From Stereocaulon alpinum (taxonomy: Eukaryota; Ascomycota; Lecanoromycetes; Lecanorales; Stereocaulaceae): 64,000 bases of DNA. A model generated the notes under the pieces. The model was not told the DNA's origin, ran no database searches, and was given only the letters and a program-made list of their open reading frames with translations. A program made the translations under genes and the position numbers. This document shows, piece after piece, positions 1 to 11,352 of the stretch; positions within the stretch are counted from its first letter, which is position 1, and each line of letters opens with the position of its first letter. Location: NCBI GenBank assembly GCA_018257865.1, contig JAEUBA010000028.1, positions 269,202 through 333,201 on the forward strand. The letters are read 5' to 3'.

Positions 1-1646
1 AACACATGCAATTCAAAGCTTGTCAATTTCTGAACTAGTCTTTGCAGGCAGTGTATTGTTCTGGGGCCTGTCCACACCCCAGCGCTTCCGAGACCTTTCG
101 AATACATATGCCGAAATGACGACCAAGTGTAGCGGGACGACAAGTCAAAGAATCTTCGGTACACGTAAGGAGCTGCGTTTACACAACGAAACGTACCTTC
201 ACCCGCACGCCCAAAGGACATATCAACCATTCGATGTCCTTCCTACAAGACGGAACGCGTTGAACATATGCAGGAAGAAAGCTTTGGTCACAGAATAGGA
301 CCAATTGATCGCAACATAGAAACTCGTCAGAGCATTCGTGCCCCTGCTTCACGATACAAATGCATTCGGTCTCTGGCTACGTAATCTTTCACTAGACCTT
401 CCAATCTAATCTGAAGACGGCATGCAGGTAAATGGTAGCGTTTAGAACGCAGGCGTATCGAGGGCCATCTTGGTTTTAGGCTCAACTGGGAATGGAACAT
501 ATCCTGACGATGGATGTGTTACAAATGGCGCTATGCGATGACAAGGAGCGACCATGGAATCACTGAAGTGGTGTAGCTGCAAAAGCTTCCAATGGCCTTG
601 TCAGCGATAGCTACATCCACAGGCGAGGAAGATGGACAAGCACCAAGATCTTCTGCTGGCATTCGATCCAAGGGCGCAGCAGTAGTGCTTGACGGACGAC
701 AAGTCTCAAACGGCGACTTTCTGAGTGCACATTCCATATTCCTACACGCTGAAGGAACAATAATAATCCTTCACGTTCACTTTACGATCGGTGGTATTAC
801 AAAACAGTGGATCAAGTTGATAAAGGACATGCAAGGCCTGAGACTACCTCAGGTCAAAGGACATGCTAATACCCCCAAACACAAGAAAATCCAGTGCATC
901 TGCACATGCGACAGAAAATCCCGCCACCCTCAGCCAAACATCCAGCCATCACAATAATCCAAAGCAATCAATCACCAAAAACCAACACTCGAAACCATCC
1001 CTCCCCAGAAACCAAAAAGCAAACCCACCATGCCAACTCTACAGCCTACATCAGCCCATCGCTCAGCGCATACAGCGCACCGACCCAAACAAACACCTTC
1101 AATGCTCGAACTCGAACCCACAACAGCTCTCTCGAGCCCAGCGCTACCCACACAGCTAACTCACCGAACGACAACCCAGCCCCCAGCAAACCCCACAACC
1201 ACCAAACCCTAGTAAAACACCACGCCCCTCCCTCCCCAATCTTCTCTCGGCCGACCCGCACCGCACCGCACCGCACCGAGGCGTACCGTCCGAGGTGCGG
1301 GTGAGATGAGGTGGCGTGGCGTGCTGGGGTGGATGGTAGTTGCCGAGGTTGGGACTTTGATTCGTTAAGATTGGGTGGGATAACCGCGAAGACGTGTCAT
1401 GTCAAGATGAGGCGAGGCAGGGCGGGCTGGAGGGTTTTTTGGGCGCTAGATGGTGCGTGTGCGAATGAGATGAGATGAGATGAGATGGGATGGGATGGGA
1501 TGGGATGGGATGAGATGAGATGGGATGAAAGGAAGGTAGGGTATGAGGACCGAATATGTATTTACTACGAATTAAACTGAGTTGGTATCAAACAAAATAG
1601 CACATCAATCTGATGATCCCTCCCCTCCTTGCTCCATCACCAGATT
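1..1646. other. Gene-free stretch with low-complexity DNA
   Basis: I see no supportable gene here. Several overlapping ORFs of 60-136 codons exist (for example 592-957 plus), but none has a recognisable motif or a convincing splice context. From about 880 to 1260 the plus strand is strongly A/C-rich, which by itself lengthens ORFs. Short tandem repeats lie at about 1254-1280 (a CGCAC pentamer, about four copies) and 1464-1528. The right part should contain the 3' untranslated region of the minus-strand transporter gene that ends at 1647. Confidence 0.5.
1464..1528. repeat. Pentanucleotide microsatellite ATGAG/ATGGG
   Basis: About thirteen consecutive five-base units alternate between ATGAG and ATGGG in blocks, so the array is a compound microsatellite. 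It lies about 120 bases beyond the stop codon of the minus-strand phosphate transporter gene, in or near its 3' region. Confidence 0.9.
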
Positions 1647-3688
1647 CTAGCGTCCATTCTTCAGTCTGATAGCCTCCTGGCACTCTTGGAAGTCGATGAC
1701 ATCAGCATCTACGCCCTTTGATTCGGGCACGAAAAAGTAGGTCATGATGGCGCCCAGAACGCTGCAGGCGAAGAAGATCCAGAGGGTGTTTGCAACGCCG
1801 ATTTTGGTGGGTCCAGACAGGTAGTTGAAGAGCACGCCGGACAAGATGGCACCGAGTTTACCGGTAGCGGCGCTGACGCCGTGGGCGAAACCGCGGACGC
1901 GGGATGGGAAGATCTCGCCTGGAACGATGAAGGTTGTGGCGTTGGGACCGAAGTTGAAGAAGAGCTGTAGCATAATTAGCAATCTGCATTCATTTCATTT
2001 GGGATGGAATTCTCAATGCATACCTGAGCAATAGTGAAGCAGACGAATTTGCCCGCTGTCCCGAGATGGTTGTAGTCGCCGGCGATGATAGCGAACATCA
2101 GAGCGGTGACAAGGAAGCCTTGGATCTGGATCCAGCGGCGGCCGAGGATTTCAATAAAGTAGATGGTCAGGAAATACCCGGGTACGTAGCCGGCTGCGGC
2201 AATGATCAAGTTTCCGTAACCATTCTTGAGGAGAGTATCGTACTCCGTTTTGCCTTTCGAGAAGCCGATGGCTGCGAGAAGAACAGACTGGTTGAGATTG
2301 ACGCCATAGAAAGCTACGTCCACTAAAAACCATGTTGACGCGGTACCGATGAGCGTCTTCAAGTGTCGCCACTCAGAAAAGTACGCGATGCCGCCTCGCA
2401 TCTTGTCGGAGCTGGTAGGTTGAGCGACATGAGCTTCAACGATGGATGCGTGCCTTCCAGTCATGCCATCTCCGGTCAAGCCACCTAGTTCTTTGGCTTC
2501 CATTTTGGTTTCTTTAGAGTAGCTCTCTTCTGAGTCAAGAGAACTCAGGGAGGGAGGTTTGAAGGTGCTGAGTTCGCCGGACTGCATGAACTTCTTGCTC
2601 TCAGGCATGGTGAGACGGAAATAGAGTGTCGCGAAAGCAGGAATGAGCGCGAGACCGATCTGGAGACGCCAAACAGCATCGAGTTGGTTGTAGTGTCCTG
2701 CCTTGAGCGACTTGCTGAAGATTCCGAGGATGATTAAGGTGACAATCGATCCAGTAAGAGTACCCTGAAGATCATTTAGTTACTCGTGTTTGTAATTGCC
2801 TGGGATTGGCACGACTCACCCAGCCTTGATTGGAAAAGATCCAGCCAAGCATGCGGCCGCGGTTACGCAGGGAGGACCTCTCAGCCACGATGGCTGCTGA
2901 CATTGGGTAGTCGCCTCCAATACCTATTCCCATAAGGAGACGCATGCCAAAGAGGTACCAGAATTTGTTGCGAGTTGGGCCTTTGAGGTGGTTGGGCAAG
3001 CTGATAACGAGGATGACACCAACAATCATGATAATCATCTCCTTTCCGTAGACGAATTTCCTGCCGAAAGCATCGCCCAAGAAGCCGAAAGAGAGTTGTC
3101 CGATGATATTACCGATGTTTGCCGCCGCATTGACTGCACCGCGAAGTAGGAGTGGATAGGTAGGATTCTTCTTGTTCTGCAGACCTCCCCAGTATCTGTC
3201 GTCAGAAGTGGTTAGCTTTTGGGCATGCTAGTGCGCACTGAAAATATGAAGCGAGCTTGGCTATTATTGAGAGGGAAGACAGATATGATGCGCTGCAATG
3301 GGGTGCGGAATCGCAAATCTAGTATCACAGGATGGGTTGCAACGTACTCGTAGGTCCAGATTGGTGTGACCAGATTGATAATAAATAAATCATAAGAGTC
3401 CAGGAAGAAGCCCACACTATACTTTGTCAGACAAGCTCCTATAAGGTGTTCCTGTAGAGTCTCACCCGCATATTGCGTAGAGCTTGAAATCACCCCTCGT
3501 CATGACCCGCGACATACCACTGACGCCGGCTCTTTGTTCACGCTCATACTCCTCCTGCGACAGCTGTTAGATGGCAGAACACACAAGAATGATAGCCGAA
3601 ATAGCTTTGGCCAGCGGGTTCAACATACAAGAGTGACAAGGTTCCCTTGATCATCCTTGCGGTGATAGCTCTCTTCCTCCCACTTCAT
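1647..3688 (-). CDS. PHO84: PHO84-like inorganic phosphate/H+ symporter (MFS, PHS family)
   Basis: The gene encodes a plasma-membrane proton-coupled phosphate importer of the major facilitator superfamily. Exons are complement(1647-1964, 2024-2764, 2820-3195, 3348-3416, 3466-3554, 3629-3688). All introns are GT-AG and 49-152 nt, and the joined frame gives 550 residues, close to the usual length. The family signature GIGIGGDYPMSA is present, as are the MFS loop motif LGDAFGRK and the first-helix motif GFFLDSYDLFIINLV. A hydrophilic central loop rich in Ser/Glu separates the two six-helix halves. The start at 3688 is the only ATG that gives a short charged N-terminus in frame with exon 2. Phosphate-starvation control is likely by analogy with PHO84, and two CACGTG sites lie upstream. 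Which paralogue of the PHS family this is cannot be told from the sequence alone. Confidence 0.92.
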
Positions 3689-5633
3689 GATTGCTTGTCT
3701 GTAGCCAAGGGGAGTTTGGCAGTGTGTTGGAGGAAGTTGTAGTGTTGGAGAATGCCAAAAAAACAAGCAAAGGGCAGGCGCTTCGGCCACTTTATCTGAA
3801 GAAAGTAGTCCATAGCGCGATTCGTGGCGGCGGCCTAGGTAGGTAGGCCAAGGCTGGCTAGGGCGCGTCTACAAAGCTTTGGCTCTTCGGATTGCCTTCT
3901 AGTCGGGTCCACTACAGGCGAATCATGCATGTGCATGTCCCACTGTCCCGGGCATATTGCAGGGCCTGGGAGCCGCCAAGTGGAGGCGCGGGGCTGCTAA
4001 GGGAAACGGTTGTGCCGCTAATCGTGGCAGCTCGACATAGGCGAGGAGCGAGTGGTCAAGTGATGATGCACAGAGCGTCTGGGGGGAATGAAAAGTGCGA
4101 AGAGGTGACAGAATGGTAGCAAGAGTGAGTGAAGTGCAAGAAACGTGGTCTAAATAGCGTATCTGATAGGCTCAGCGCTCCTTCAATGGCGGCGGGTCCA
4201 GGCTCCTAACGTACCTTAGCCCCGAGCACGTAAGGTTGAACCTTAGCTCCCGGTGCCCACTAGGCCGAGAGAGATCATGCATTTCCGACTTCGCATGGCC
4301 ATTCTTGCCCTAGAATTCTCCCTGGGGGCTAATCTACTGGCGAACTACCCCACGGCTTTACAATTACTGTTTGCTGATGCCCAAAGTAGAGTATGCCCAC
4401 TGTTCAGACTTGGGACCACTGAATCTGCCCTGCCCAGGCCTCGTGTGCCGACCTCCCGTCTTGGTCCAATCTCTTGTTTTCATGCAAAGCAGGAGCCACG
4501 TGCGCGATGCTTCTCCATGCGTTTGAGGGTAGCCTTACAATCTCTATTCTCACCTCCACTATAAAGGCAGTTTCCAAAGCATCATTTGAAAAACAGCATG
4601 GTTCGAGCATGTCACGACGTTGCCATTCTTCTCGACTCAGGGAATATGTTTTCGGCCGAAATTTGAGTTTATTGCAAAAGTGCCTGTTACGGTCTACTCA
4701 GCGATCGATCCTTGTGGATATGGTGGCAAGATGCTGACCAACGGATTTTGTATTTACACGTGCAGTTCGGGCTGCCTTGAGTCTCGGCTTTACTCGACTT
4801 ATTCTTTTAATATCTCATTCACGGGTCAGACACCTCCTCCGAAAAACGATGCGACCAGACCCATCTCTCTGGTCACACATTCATTGAAGCGCCCCCAGGT
4901 TCATCACCCATCTACCGAGTCGGTGCTATTTCCGGGTTCTTATCGTTGTGCCAACTAATGCGAAGTCTATAACGGCTGGCAGAGCATCACTCCGGCTGGC
5001 CATAAGCCGGGCTCACTTTTCCACGTTCCATTGGGACCTGCACTTTCAGTTGGAGGATCCGCGCATGCCCAGACATCTGGACGGCTATGCTTCGACATTG
5101 TGTCATCGAAGTAGGCGCTAAGTCAACTGGGAGTGCTGAGGCTCGGCGGCTGAGTCAACAAAGGTCGGGTATCTCCGCCCGTGATTGCCACACATTGACA
5201 ACGTGCTCTTTTGATTGGCTCTGACGGCCGTCTTATGTCGTACTGTCGCTGGTCCAGGCTCGAAGGGATAGTATATCGGAGGTAAACCGTATTCGAAGAT
5301 GACTCGAGAGGAAGTGACGGAACGAAACGAACTTCAAATCTAGATCGAGACTGTAGTGTGCAAGGCACAGAGATTAGTGTCGGGTCAAGAAAGATGCTCT
5401 TGGAGCTTAGCTATGCTTGTAAGATAGCCAAGGACTCGGAAAAACACGTTTCAGGCAGTTCTATCCTGATCCTGGACCTGGCATGGAGTACGGGATGACG
5501 GAGGTTTTGCAGAGGTTGCCGCCCTGTCAGCATCATAATCTTCGACTGCCAAGCCACAACGTTGGGGTTTGCTAAGAATGAGCTATGGTCAAAAAGACAA
5601 TATATATTGCTAGCGACTTAATGATTGAAAACG
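3689..5633. promoter_or_regulatory. Upstream region of the phosphate transporter with two CACGTG boxes
   Basis: No gene can be supported in these 1.9 kb. The palindrome CACGTG occurs at 4497-4502 and 4757-4762, about 0.8 and 1.1 kb upstream of the transporter start. CACGTG is the core site of the bHLH phosphate regulator Pho4/NUC-1, so these are candidate phosphate-response elements. The link is inference from family knowledge, and the sites are farther upstream than in yeast. ORFs at 4253-4958 begin at non-ATG codons or lack motifs. Confidence 0.3.
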
Positions 5634-5727
5634 GGCAACTTGGCCGAGTGGTTATGGCGCTAGTTTCAGGTCTTGCAAACAAACCTACTAGTTCGAAAGA
5701 GCGAGGGTTCGAATCCCTCAGTTGTCA
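5634..5727 (+). tRNA. tRNA-Leu (anticodon CAG) with a 15-nt intron
   Basis: The 7-bp acceptor stem pairs 5634-5640 with 5720-5726 (one G-U pair), followed by discriminator A at 5727. The D arm carries the A-box-like GAGTGG, and the T arm (stem GAGGG/CCCTC, loop TTCGAAT) is the B box. The anticodon stem CTAGT/ACTAG (5660-5664 and 5687-5691) encloses anticodon CAG at 5667-5669. The loop has seven bases only if 5671-5685 is removed as an intron after position 37, the canonical site. The extended variable arm fits a class II tRNA such as leucine. Confidence 0.93.
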
Positions 5728-6054
5728 TATGTTTTTGCCCTTTAGTAGCTTACTGTTGCGTGACCGAGATAGTGGATGTCTTTTTGAGGGTCCTCAGCCG
5801 ATCAGGGCCGAGAACGTTGGCGGTAAATCGGGCTAGCGCGCCTAATTCAGGTGACCCTGATAGGATTCCCCCCATGGTCAACTGCATCATGCATTACCGG
5901 TAACGAGCTTCCTATAACGACTTGCGAGCTCGGTTGTTCTTGTGTTTCTCTTGTACAGTATGGGAGGCTGTATCACGCGACCTAGAAGCAAGTTCTGTTT
6001 CGTTGAGCTGCTGGCAGCTGCCCTGTTCGTCGAATCCCTTGAATCCTGCCCATC
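5728..6054. other. Short intergenic/promoter region of the GH76 gene
   Basis: Apart from the tRNA terminator I see nothing definite. It should hold the promoter and 5' leader of the gene starting at 6055. Confidence 0.4.
5732..5736 (+). terminator. RNA polymerase III T-run terminator of tRNA-Leu
   Basis: A run of five T residues begins five bases after the mature 3' end of the tRNA, as expected for Pol III termination. Confidence 0.8.
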
Positions 6055-7935
6055 ATGATCGCACCATCTCTCATGGGTCGCGGTGCATCTGCTCGAATTC
6101 TATTCGCCTGTTCTATATCTTTGCTATTCATAGGCCCGTTTGCGCTTGCGACACATGATCGAGAATCGCATTCACTCCATGGCGACCCCACAGCGCAGCA
6201 ACCTCTCCAGAGACACACAGGACGCTTCACAGAACGAGACAAGTTGCATCAGCCAATACACTCTGCTGAAGAAGACGCAATCTGCCAAAAGCATGCTTTG
6301 CAATTCTCTCCCGCCTACCCAACTACATATACTGCCCTTCTCGACGCTCTCGAAGTGATGGAATCCCACTTCTTCGACATCTCAGTTGGGACCTGGCCTC
6401 ATGCCATTGATTGGACAGCAGCCGTAATGGGCACCCAAATCTCAGCAACCCTAGCTTCCATGACCGAATACCTCAAAGCTTTACAACAGGGCTCTCCTCC
6501 ACCGTCCCCAGAAGAGTCACGCGACCACGAGAATCTCATAAACCGCTACTTCACCCAAATCACATCCTTCTATTTCGGCGAAAATGCATTCAGCCTACGC
6601 ACACAAGCCTACGACGACATGCTATGGGTAGTCCTCGGCTGGCTCGAGGCCATAAAATTCATCAACCTCCACTCCTCCCTCCACTACGCGCCAGACAACA
6701 ACAACAACGACGACGACGACAACAACAACGAAAACAACACCACCTCACAATGGTACGGACGCCAATTCATCCCCCAATTCGCCCACCGCGCCCGCATCTT
6801 CTACAACCTCGCCTCCGCAGGCTGGGACACAACCCTCTGCGGCGGCGGCATGACCTGGAACCCGTACCTAGCCCCCTACAAAAACGCCATAACAAACCAG
6901 CTCTACATAGCAGCCAGCATATCCATGTACCTCTACTTCCCCGGCGACTGCAACTCCTCCCCCTTCACCACCACCACCAACCACGGCCTCCCCCCCGCAA
7001 AAGCGCACGACGTGCAATACCTCAATGCCGCGGTCTCAGCCTACGCCTGGTTAAAAAACAGCGGCATGACAAACGCTCAGGGCTTATATGTAGATGGCTT
7101 CCACATCAAAGGCTGGCGGAGCGGTCCAAACGGCAGCAACGGCACCAAGGAATGCGATGTCAGAGACGAGACCGTCTACACCTACAACCAAGGCGTCATC
7201 CTCTCCGCCCTGCGCGGCCTCTGGTTCGCAACAAGCGTGACACAGTACCTCATCGACGGGCATGAACTCATCCAAAGCACCATAGCCGCCACAGGCTGGG
7301 ACGATCGAAACACGGAGCGGAGATTACAGTGGGCTGGACTGGGACGGGGCGGCGTTATGGAAGAGCGGTGCGATTGGAGTGGAACGTGTAGTCAGAATGG
7401 GCAGACGTTCAAGGGGATTTTTTGGCATCATTTGACGGTTTTTTGTACGCCGTTGCCGGGGGGGCATGATGATAGTTCTTTGCATAAGGTTAGTTGTGAG
7501 GGGTATGGGGAGTGGGTGAGGTGGAATGCGGGGGCGGCGAGTGTTACGAGGGATGGGGAGGGGGTGTTTGGGGAGTGGTGGGGGAGGCCGGCTCGGGGGG
7601 ATGAGGGGGATGAGAGTGAGGATGATCTTGCTGGATTGTCACCACCAATTGGTGTAGGGAGCGATTACCGCAACAACGGCGTCCCGAAAGATGAGATTTG
7701 GCGTTTGCCAAAAACCGAGGCTATGTACAGACCTCGGCAGCACTGGCAAGATGACCCTGCACAGAACACCTGGCAATCCACTTCGCCCGCTGCAGCATCA
7801 AGACAGCGTGACATCAACGACAGAGGGCGAGGCCGCACCGTCGAAACGCAAAGTGGCGGCGTGGCTGTGTTGAGAGCGTTATGGAACCTCGTCGAGTCGA
7901 GAGAGCAAGATGATGACGATGGAATGAATATATGA
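6055..7935 (+). CDS. Secreted glycoside hydrolase family 76 (endo-alpha-1,6-mannanase-like)
   Basis: This is an intronless 626-codon gene. Residues 14-32 form a hydrophobic signal peptide ending near FALA, so the enzyme is predicted to act outside the cell or in the wall on alpha-1,6-mannan. GH76 hallmarks are visible: the YDDMLW segment with the paired aspartates expected of the active site, the WDTTLCGGGMTW block followed by KNAITNQL, and the ETVYTYNQG block. A low-complexity Asn/Asp insert (about residues 218-232, AAC/GAC codons) interrupts the catalytic domain. The C-terminal 120 residues are polar and not obviously GH76. There is no hydrophobic C-terminus, so no GPI anchor, unlike the Dfg5/Dcw1 wall enzymes. 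Base use changes sharply at about 7290: C/A-rich before, G/T-rich after. Confidence 0.88.
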   Translation: MIAPSLMGRGASARILFACSISLLFIGPFALATHDRESHSLHGDPTAQQPLQRHTGRFTERDKLHQPIHSAEEDAICQKHALQFSPAYPTTYTALLDALEVMESHFFDISVGTWPHAIDWTAAVMGTQISATLASMTEYLKALQQGSPPPSPEESRDHENLINRYFTQITSFYFGENAFSLRTQAYDDMLWVVLGWLEAIKFINLHSSLHYAPDNNNNDDDDNNNENNTTSQWYGRQFIPQFAHRARIFYNLASAGWDTTLCGGGMTWNPYLAPYKNAITNQLYIAASISMYLYFPGDCNSSPFTTTTNHGLPPAKAHDVQYLNAAVSAYAWLKNSGMTNAQGLYVDGFHIKGWRSGPNGSNGTKECDVRDETVYTYNQGVILSALRGLWFATSVTQYLIDGHELIQSTIAATGWDDRNTERRLQWAGLGRGGVMEERCDWSGTCSQNGQTFKGIFWHHLTVFCTPLPGGHDDSSLHKVSCEGYGEWVRWNAGAASVTRDGEGVFGEWWGRPARGDEGDESEDDLAGLSPPIGVGSDYRNNGVPKDEIWRLPKTEAMYRPRQHWQDDPAQNTWQSTSPAAASRQRDINDRGRGRTVETQSGGVAVLRALWNLVESREQDDDDGMNI

Positions 7936-8158
7936 ATTGGAAAATGTTTTGTATTGTATGCGTATGTGATGTTTAGGGTAGTTGTGATATATAGCTATAA
8001 GAGAAATATGATTCTTGGGTTATTACTTTGTAGATTGTGTTGCTCTATTGGTAGCCCTTAAGTCGCGGTGACATTGCCATACATATAAGGTTGTAAATCG
8101 GTACCTTCCGACGACCCAGCAGTGCCTCTTCGAAGTATCAAAGTCGCTGTTGGGCCTC

Positions 8159-8364
8159 CATGGACATCTCTGTCTGGCTCAGGTCTGCACGATTGGGCAG
8201 CGATGTTGGTGAGTTGTTTAGTCTAGTAGCTCACAGCAATGAATCAATCCAGAGCTCAAGCGGAGATATTTCCTTCTTTGAGCGTCAATGTCGTTGTCCA
8301 GACTTCAATGAACATCTCTATCTGGCTGAATTTTGCTCATGTAAGCAGCGATATTGATGGGTTG
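8159..8364. repeat. Diverged direct duplication, offset 148 bp
   Basis: About 80 bases ending near 8216 reappear 148 bases downstream, ending near 8364. The two copies can be aligned around ATG-GACATCTCTGTCTGGCT (first, ATG at 8160) and ATG-AACATCTCTATCTGGCT (second, ATG at 8308). Most differences are transitions. Both translate to similar peptides (MDISVWL and MNISIWL, then SD-V/I), so the ancestral unit may have been coding. Confidence 0.6.
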
Positions 8365-8621
8365 TGTGGTCCGCGAGATTGGGGCAGGCAGGTCGGAGCT
8401 CAAGCAAAAGTACCCCCCTGTGTCTAGATTTGGACAATCGAGCGGACATCCTGTCAACAGGCATGTCCTAGAAACCGAGAGTGGCCATTGTTGAGCCCAA
8501 TTGAAGGTTCTCGGTTCCTCGATTGTGGACACATGAGCACAGATACTGGCCGGAATCTTCCAAGCGAGTCCAAGTCTGACATCTTAGTAGATAAGCAAGA
8601 TGGTCGGTTAAAACGACCTTC

Positions 8622-9017
8622 ATGACCTTAGTGCAGTCAGTCGTGGTCTCGCATGCATCTCGTGCTTTTTCTGAGGGTGAAAATTCTCTCAGCGAAACTG
8701 GCCAGAACCATGTCGCAGTAATTAATAACCTCCAAGAAGACTATGCTGACCAATTTCAATCTCGTATTGCATCGCCAATACAATCTTTTAATCTGACAAT
8801 AACGCCAGACGCGGGTAGCAAATAAGAAGTGGTATCTTTGACTTCACACCATGATACTACCACTATCAGCCACCAGATGAACTTTGTGTCAAACATGCAT
8901 CCTTCTCAATCTGGGAACATCGTTTCAACAGGCGCACAAATCGAAATTAGTGGGGTAATTTCCGACATGCCGCAGCAGCTAGAGCCATTAGTAACGCATC
9001 CATCCACCTCCATTTGA
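8622..9017 (+). pseudogene. ORF interrupted by a single TAA (possible relic gene)
   Basis: An ATG at 8622 opens a frame of 67 codons that stops at a TAA (8823-8825), after which the same frame stays open for 63 further codons before a second stop. No other stop interrupts the 131-codon span. No domain is recognisable; the peptide is polar with no signal peptide. A CAA-to-TAA change would explain the break. It may equally be a chance open frame, since no family match can be made by eye and no intron removes the stop. Confidence 0.25.
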
Positions 9018-11306
9018 AAGTACGGCGCGGCGCGGTTCTCGTCTCCCGTCATTGAGGGGACGACCCTAAAAATGATATTACGTGAGAAAGTAGGCGATAA
9101 GGAGCAGGAGGTCGCGTGCGCACTGCATCAGCGCCACTGAAATGCATCTAGGTAGTAAAGGTAGTCGGCGAGCAGTGAGTGGAAGTGGATCTGCCATTTA
9201 AGGTGAGTGTGCCTCGTACTCTTACGTTTGTTGCGTCGTCAAAGGATTCCCTCGGTGAGAAGGTGGTGCGCGAGCAAAGCGAGGAGGGAAAAAGTCTTTG
9301 TGGCTGAAGTGACAAGGATGCGCAGAAAGACGTCATGATACCCCGATCGAGCCGTAAGAAGCAAGGTTATCCGCAGGATGACAGTCCAAAGAGCAAGCGT
9401 GAGGAATGTTCCGAGCATCTTGAGCATTATGAGTGCCTTTGGGGAGGAAGGAGATGGTGGTGGAAGTGATAAGGTCTACCTAATAGAGAATGCTTGGCTT
9501 GCCAAGTCCGATTTGTGTGAGTGCCGCAGAGGTGAGTTGTATGCCACCATTCCGTCAGGGAGAAGGAGTCCACCGCTCAGGATGTGCTGGTTACTACACA
9601 CTTGTCCTCGAAGCCATGCGCGGAGACGCTGGATCAGAAGCGGGAAATTGTTCTCACTGCGTTCCGCCTCCTAGTCTATCATCAATCTGCACAACTTCTT
9701 ATCAAAGAGTCCAGTGCCATATTTTATAGATGATGTATCGTGTACTGTTGCATGCAGCCCGACCTAGCCAATCGATGTTGAGGGCGCACATATTTCTGAG
9801 GTACCACCGATAGGAATCGTCCATGCTCGAAGGATGTCTCATGAATGGATATGTAATAAAGCGATTGGAATTAGCTTGGTGCCACCAAAGTGTATAGATG
9901 AGCTGTAGCCATGAATCGGAAGCATATACCCTCCGCTCATAATAGCAAAACAAAGGCGCCCGTATCATAGCCAGCACCCGCTACCGGATATGTTCCTGGT
10001 GATGGTCGTACATAGGCGGGAAATGACTCTCCCGTTTGGATCAATTGCCACAATGCAGGAAGTGGTATATGGAGCTGTGAATCGGAAGCGCACAGCAACC
10101 TCTTGCACAAAGCGAATCTCAAGTGTTGGTCCCCACAGCCGTGCGCCGAGGGACGTATTACCATTACTCGTCAAACGAGGCTGCTGATAAAGATCTGACG
10201 AACCCGGGTTACCACAGATAAGGTTATGCAGCGTCGAACAGTCGATCGGGAAGATGCAGCTAAATATCGTGGAGTAGGTAAAGTAATTTCTTTGTCTGGT
10301 AATGAACCGAAGGCCACGTAGGAAGTCGCCCTCGGAGGTACGCTGGGAAGAAAGTTTGCCGAATTTAGAGGCGCTAAGACAGCATACAAGACATACAGTA
10401 CAAATGAAGCATCAACTACTTTCTGCAAGAGAGAACATGCGGAACTTCCAACGGCTGTAGGAGCAAGGAGTGTCTCAGTTCACGTGTCTTCCTCGGATCG
10501 GAAGGCAAGTAGTAGGACAAGGACAAGGAAATTGAAAAAGCAAACATCCGTGAAATCTCCAACTTCACGCTTTGACGTTGTCCCACTAGCAGTCCACCTC
10601 GTCAAGTAGGAACAATGCATGCATGACCCTTGAATTGTAGTAATATGACCTTTGTGAAGCTGCTGATGTTGCCATGACAAACCACGCATGATTGGTATCA
10701 AGTTTGTAGAAGACCGAGTGCCAGTCGAGTTGGTGGCAATGGCCCGTTGATATTACACAACTTATGCAATCGATATGTAGGATATGTAGATGGGGAACAA
10801 GGAAAGGCTGGCCATCTGGTCACCGCCTCTCATGCACCCCACGCGCGGAGGATGTAATGTGGGGGTGCCCGAGGACGCCTCTTTGAAAGCCATGCAATGA
10901 GAATGGACGGAAGGCTACGACGAAAGCCAACCGACCGGGAAGATCATTCACCCTTCAATCGCGCTCGGGCCTCTTGCCTCCGGGGCGTGGAAGGCAGATC
11001 ACGACATGAGGGATAATGGTAGTAAGATAGTAGTTCCAAAGTAGTATGTGGCATATCGCTGCCAGTGGGAGAGGGAGAAAAGAAGTGGTGGTCCGAACAA
11101 TGGCAGATGAACAGTTAACGGGTCCTTGCAAGTCCCTATCATGCGCATAATGTGGCTTGACAGGTAGGGTGTAATAGACGCATGGTATGCCTGCACCTGC
11201 GGCCACCATTCGCTGTAGATGCTTTCCGGATCACGATAGTGCACCTCAGGAAAGTTTGATGTGGTAGACTTGATGGATTATTTGAAGGCAAGACAAAAGT
11301 CTTTAC

Positions 11307-11352
11307 ACCCCAAGGATCCCAAGCTTCCCAAGCCTCCCAAGCTTCCCAAGGA
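11307..11352. repeat. Nine-base tandem repeat (CTTCCCAAG-like), about five units
   Basis: Consecutive 9-mers GATCCCAAG, CTTCCCAAG, CCTCCCAAG, CTTCCCAAG and a partial unit lie about 270 bases upstream of the adenine phosphoribosyltransferase gene. Confidence 0.85.

Noticed and set aside
6411..7265. 284-codon second frame inside the GH76 gene
   Set aside because: Arg/Pro/His-rich out-of-frame translation of C-rich coding DNA; a shadow.
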